Shown here: positions 14,640 to 15,495 of the stretch, in pieces
Layout: each line of letters starts with the position of its first letter
Numbering within the stretch: position 1 is the stretch's first letter
NCBI GenBank assembly: GCA_029561505.1
Contig: JAKQXK010000614.1
Location: forward strand, 1 to 15,495
Length of the DNA: 15,495 nucleotides
Direction: 5' to 3'
From: Spirochaetota bacterium
Lineage (GTDB): Bacteria; Spirochaetota; Leptospiria; Turneriellales; Turneriellaceae
Position numbers and translations under genes: made by a program
Notes under the pieces: model-generated
The model's database searches: none
The model's input: only the letters and a program-made list of their open reading frames with translations
What the model was told of the DNA's origin: nothing

Positions 14640-15020
14640 CTATTTCATCGAATTGAGCCCGAACATATTGCCTTCCGTGTCGGTGCAGAGGCTGACCCAG
14701 CCGAAATCTCCGATCGAAAACTTTGGCCTCACCACTTTGCCGCCTGCTTTTGCCACGCGCGCTTCTTCGTTGGCACAATCATCGACACTGAAGTACACCA
14801 TGGTGCCACCAGCGCCGGGTGCCGAGTGCGCCGACTTAACCAGCGCGCCTGCGGCGCCATAAGAATTCATGTTGCCGGGAAAGCTCATCATCTGTGTCTC
14901 TCCGGTTGGGTCGCCCATCTTTTCCAGTTTCAGGCCAAGTACTTTCTCATAGAAAGTTGCAGCTCGCTTCATGTCTTTGACATAGATGTCGAACCAGCCA
15001 ATTGCATTCGTTTTTGCCAT
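14640..15020 (-). CDS. VOC-superfamily (glyoxalase/bleomycin-resistance fold) protein
   Basis: A 126-residue protein made of two beta-alpha-beta-beta-beta units. The family pattern shows in IGWFDIYVKDMKRAATFYEKV (7-27, around the usual first metal-ligand position, which is not His here), MVYFSVDDC (74-82) and DTEGNMFGL (114-122, lacking the usual Glu ligand pattern at the end). Because typical metal ligands are missing, it may bind a ligand or act without metal; glyoxalase activity is not supported. The start at 15020 has a strong AAAGGAG 5 nt before the ATG. A longer open frame to 15077 would run through this ribosome binding site and was rejected. The upstream AraC-type regulator ends 69 nt before it and may control it. 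Confidence 0.87.
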   Translation of the reverse strand: MAKTNAIGWFDIYVKDMKRAATFYEKVLGLKLEKMGDPTGETQMMSFPGNMNSYGAAGALVKSAHSAPGAGGTMVYFSVDDCANEEARVAKAGGKVVRPKFSIGDFGWVSLCTDTEGNMFGLNSMK

Positions 15021-15031
15021 AAAAGCTCCTT

Positions 15032-15059
15032 TACATTGTTTTCTGTAAGGCTCAATGTA
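15032..15059. promoter_or_regulatory. inverted repeat TACATTG-N14-CAATGTA before the VOC gene
   Basis: Two perfect 7-nt inverted half-sites lie 21 nt apart centre to centre, about two helical turns, and one arm directly precedes the AAGGAG ribosome binding site of the VOC gene. It could be an operator for a dimeric regulator such as the adjacent AraC-type protein, or a leader hairpin. AraC proteins more often use direct repeats, which weakens that link. Confidence 0.35.
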
Positions 15060-15089
15060 GCCTCTGGGCCCTGGCACGAATTGTATAAA

Positions 15090-15495
15090 TCAGACATCGA
15101 AGTTTCTGAAGAACTCGGCAGGCGTGTAGCCGGTGATCTTGCGAAACGAATGGATAAAATGCGACTGGTCGGCGTAGAAAGAGCGGTAATGATTTCTAAA
15201 CGACTGCTGCAGCCGAAGTATCTTCAAAAAGTCATGTGGAGAAAAACCCGTGCTGCGCCTGAGACTTCTCTGCAGCTGGCGTGGCGACAGGTTTGCCGAG
15301 GCTGCCATGTCGGCGACCGTCTCTATACTTTCCAGGTCGGCCAGTATGTTTGCGCTCACCGAGTCGGCCACGACGAGCTTTTGCGCCACCAGCAATCTGA
15401 CGAGGCCAGTGAAAATGGTCGGCCTTTCGGCATACATGGCGCCGGCAAGTTTCTTGCCTGTCTCTATCAGTGGCAATTTGCCCGTATAGGGGGTA
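15090..15495 (-). CDS. AraC-family transcriptional regulator, N-terminus beyond window edge
   Basis: The C-terminal 134 codons of an AraC-type regulator; the frame is open through base 15495, so the start and most of the sensor domain are outside the window. The double helix-turn-helix is visible. The first HTH is VADMAASANLSPRQLQRSLRRSTGFSPHDFLKILRL. The second is DQSHFIHSFRKITGYTPAEFF, which carries the family signature FxHSFRKxTGxTPAxF. A TTG at 15476 could be read as a start, but it leaves no room for a sensor and the frame clearly continues upstream. It is followed on the same strand by the VOC and DUF488 genes, possible targets. The inducer is unknown. Confidence 0.88.
   Translation of the reverse strand, partial: TPYTGKLPLIETGKKLAGAMYAERPTIFTGLVRLLVAQKLVVADSVSANILADLESIETVADMAASANLSPRQLQRSLRRSTGFSPHDFLKILRLQQSFRNHYRSFYADQSHFIHSFRKITGYTPAEFFRNFDV

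Noticed and set aside
1-15495. CRISPR arrays, tRNA genes, insertion sequences, toxin-antitoxin or defence genes
   Set aside because: None was seen: there are no regularly spaced repeats, no transposase or integrase motifs and no cloverleaf-like sequence. The CPBP protease alone does not make an abortive-infection system.

Overview
The window looks like a stretch of spirochaete chromosome, most likely from the Leptospira/Leptonema/Turneriella group. This is inferred from three things: a moderately GC-rich base composition, several predicted lipoproteins with loose spirochaete-type lipoboxes (GH18 protein, serine hydrolase, LamG protein), and small tightly packed operons. No rRNA, tRNA or universal marker gene is present, so the taxonomic call is tentative. 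Most genes are on the minus strand. I see no mobile element, CRISPR array, integrase, phage gene or clear defence system, so the region reads as ordinary housekeeping and accessory chromosome.

Layout from high to low coordinate, following minus-strand transcription. (a) 15495-14157: an AraC-family regulator (start outside the window), a VOC-fold protein and a DUF488 protein. (b) 14101-12087, plus strand: a LamG-domain lipoprotein, then a small secreted DUF4156-like protein that ends in a strong hairpin terminator. (c) 11950-10866, minus: a CPBP-type intramembrane protease coupled by TGATG to a small four-helix membrane protein. They share an AT-rich bidirectional promoter region with the LamG lipoprotein. 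That region carries a perfect 17-nt palindrome between a good -35 and -10, and the protease mRNA may be leaderless. (d) 10763-7414, minus: a membrane O-acyltransferase with a periplasmic SGNH domain, overlapping by GTGA a serine beta-lactamase-like lipoprotein hydrolase. (e) 6881-7405, plus: a double zinc-ribbon protein. (f) 6823-4114, minus, divergent from (e): a four-gene run of Cys-type glutathione peroxidase, crotonase, GH18 lipoprotein and SRPBCC protein, with 0 to 4 nt between genes. (g) 3920-2982: a metallophosphoesterase resembling the TIGR04168 family of cyanobacteria and plants. (h) 2912-1, minus: MarR regulator, F420-oxidoreductase-fold NAD(P) enzyme, class III adenylate cyclase and SAM methyltransferase (cut by the window edge), with junctions of 3 nt, 4 nt and a 4-nt ATGA overlap.

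The points most worth following are two. The first is cluster (h): a MarR protein with an N-terminal CxC pair, a TTGTA-CA-TACAA inverted repeat just upstream of its start, and a soluble cAMP-producing cyclase in the same apparent transcription unit, which together suggest a chemical or redox input feeding cAMP signalling. The second is the palindromic promoter shared by the intramembrane protease pair and the LamG lipoprotein. Neither is proven novel from sequence alone.
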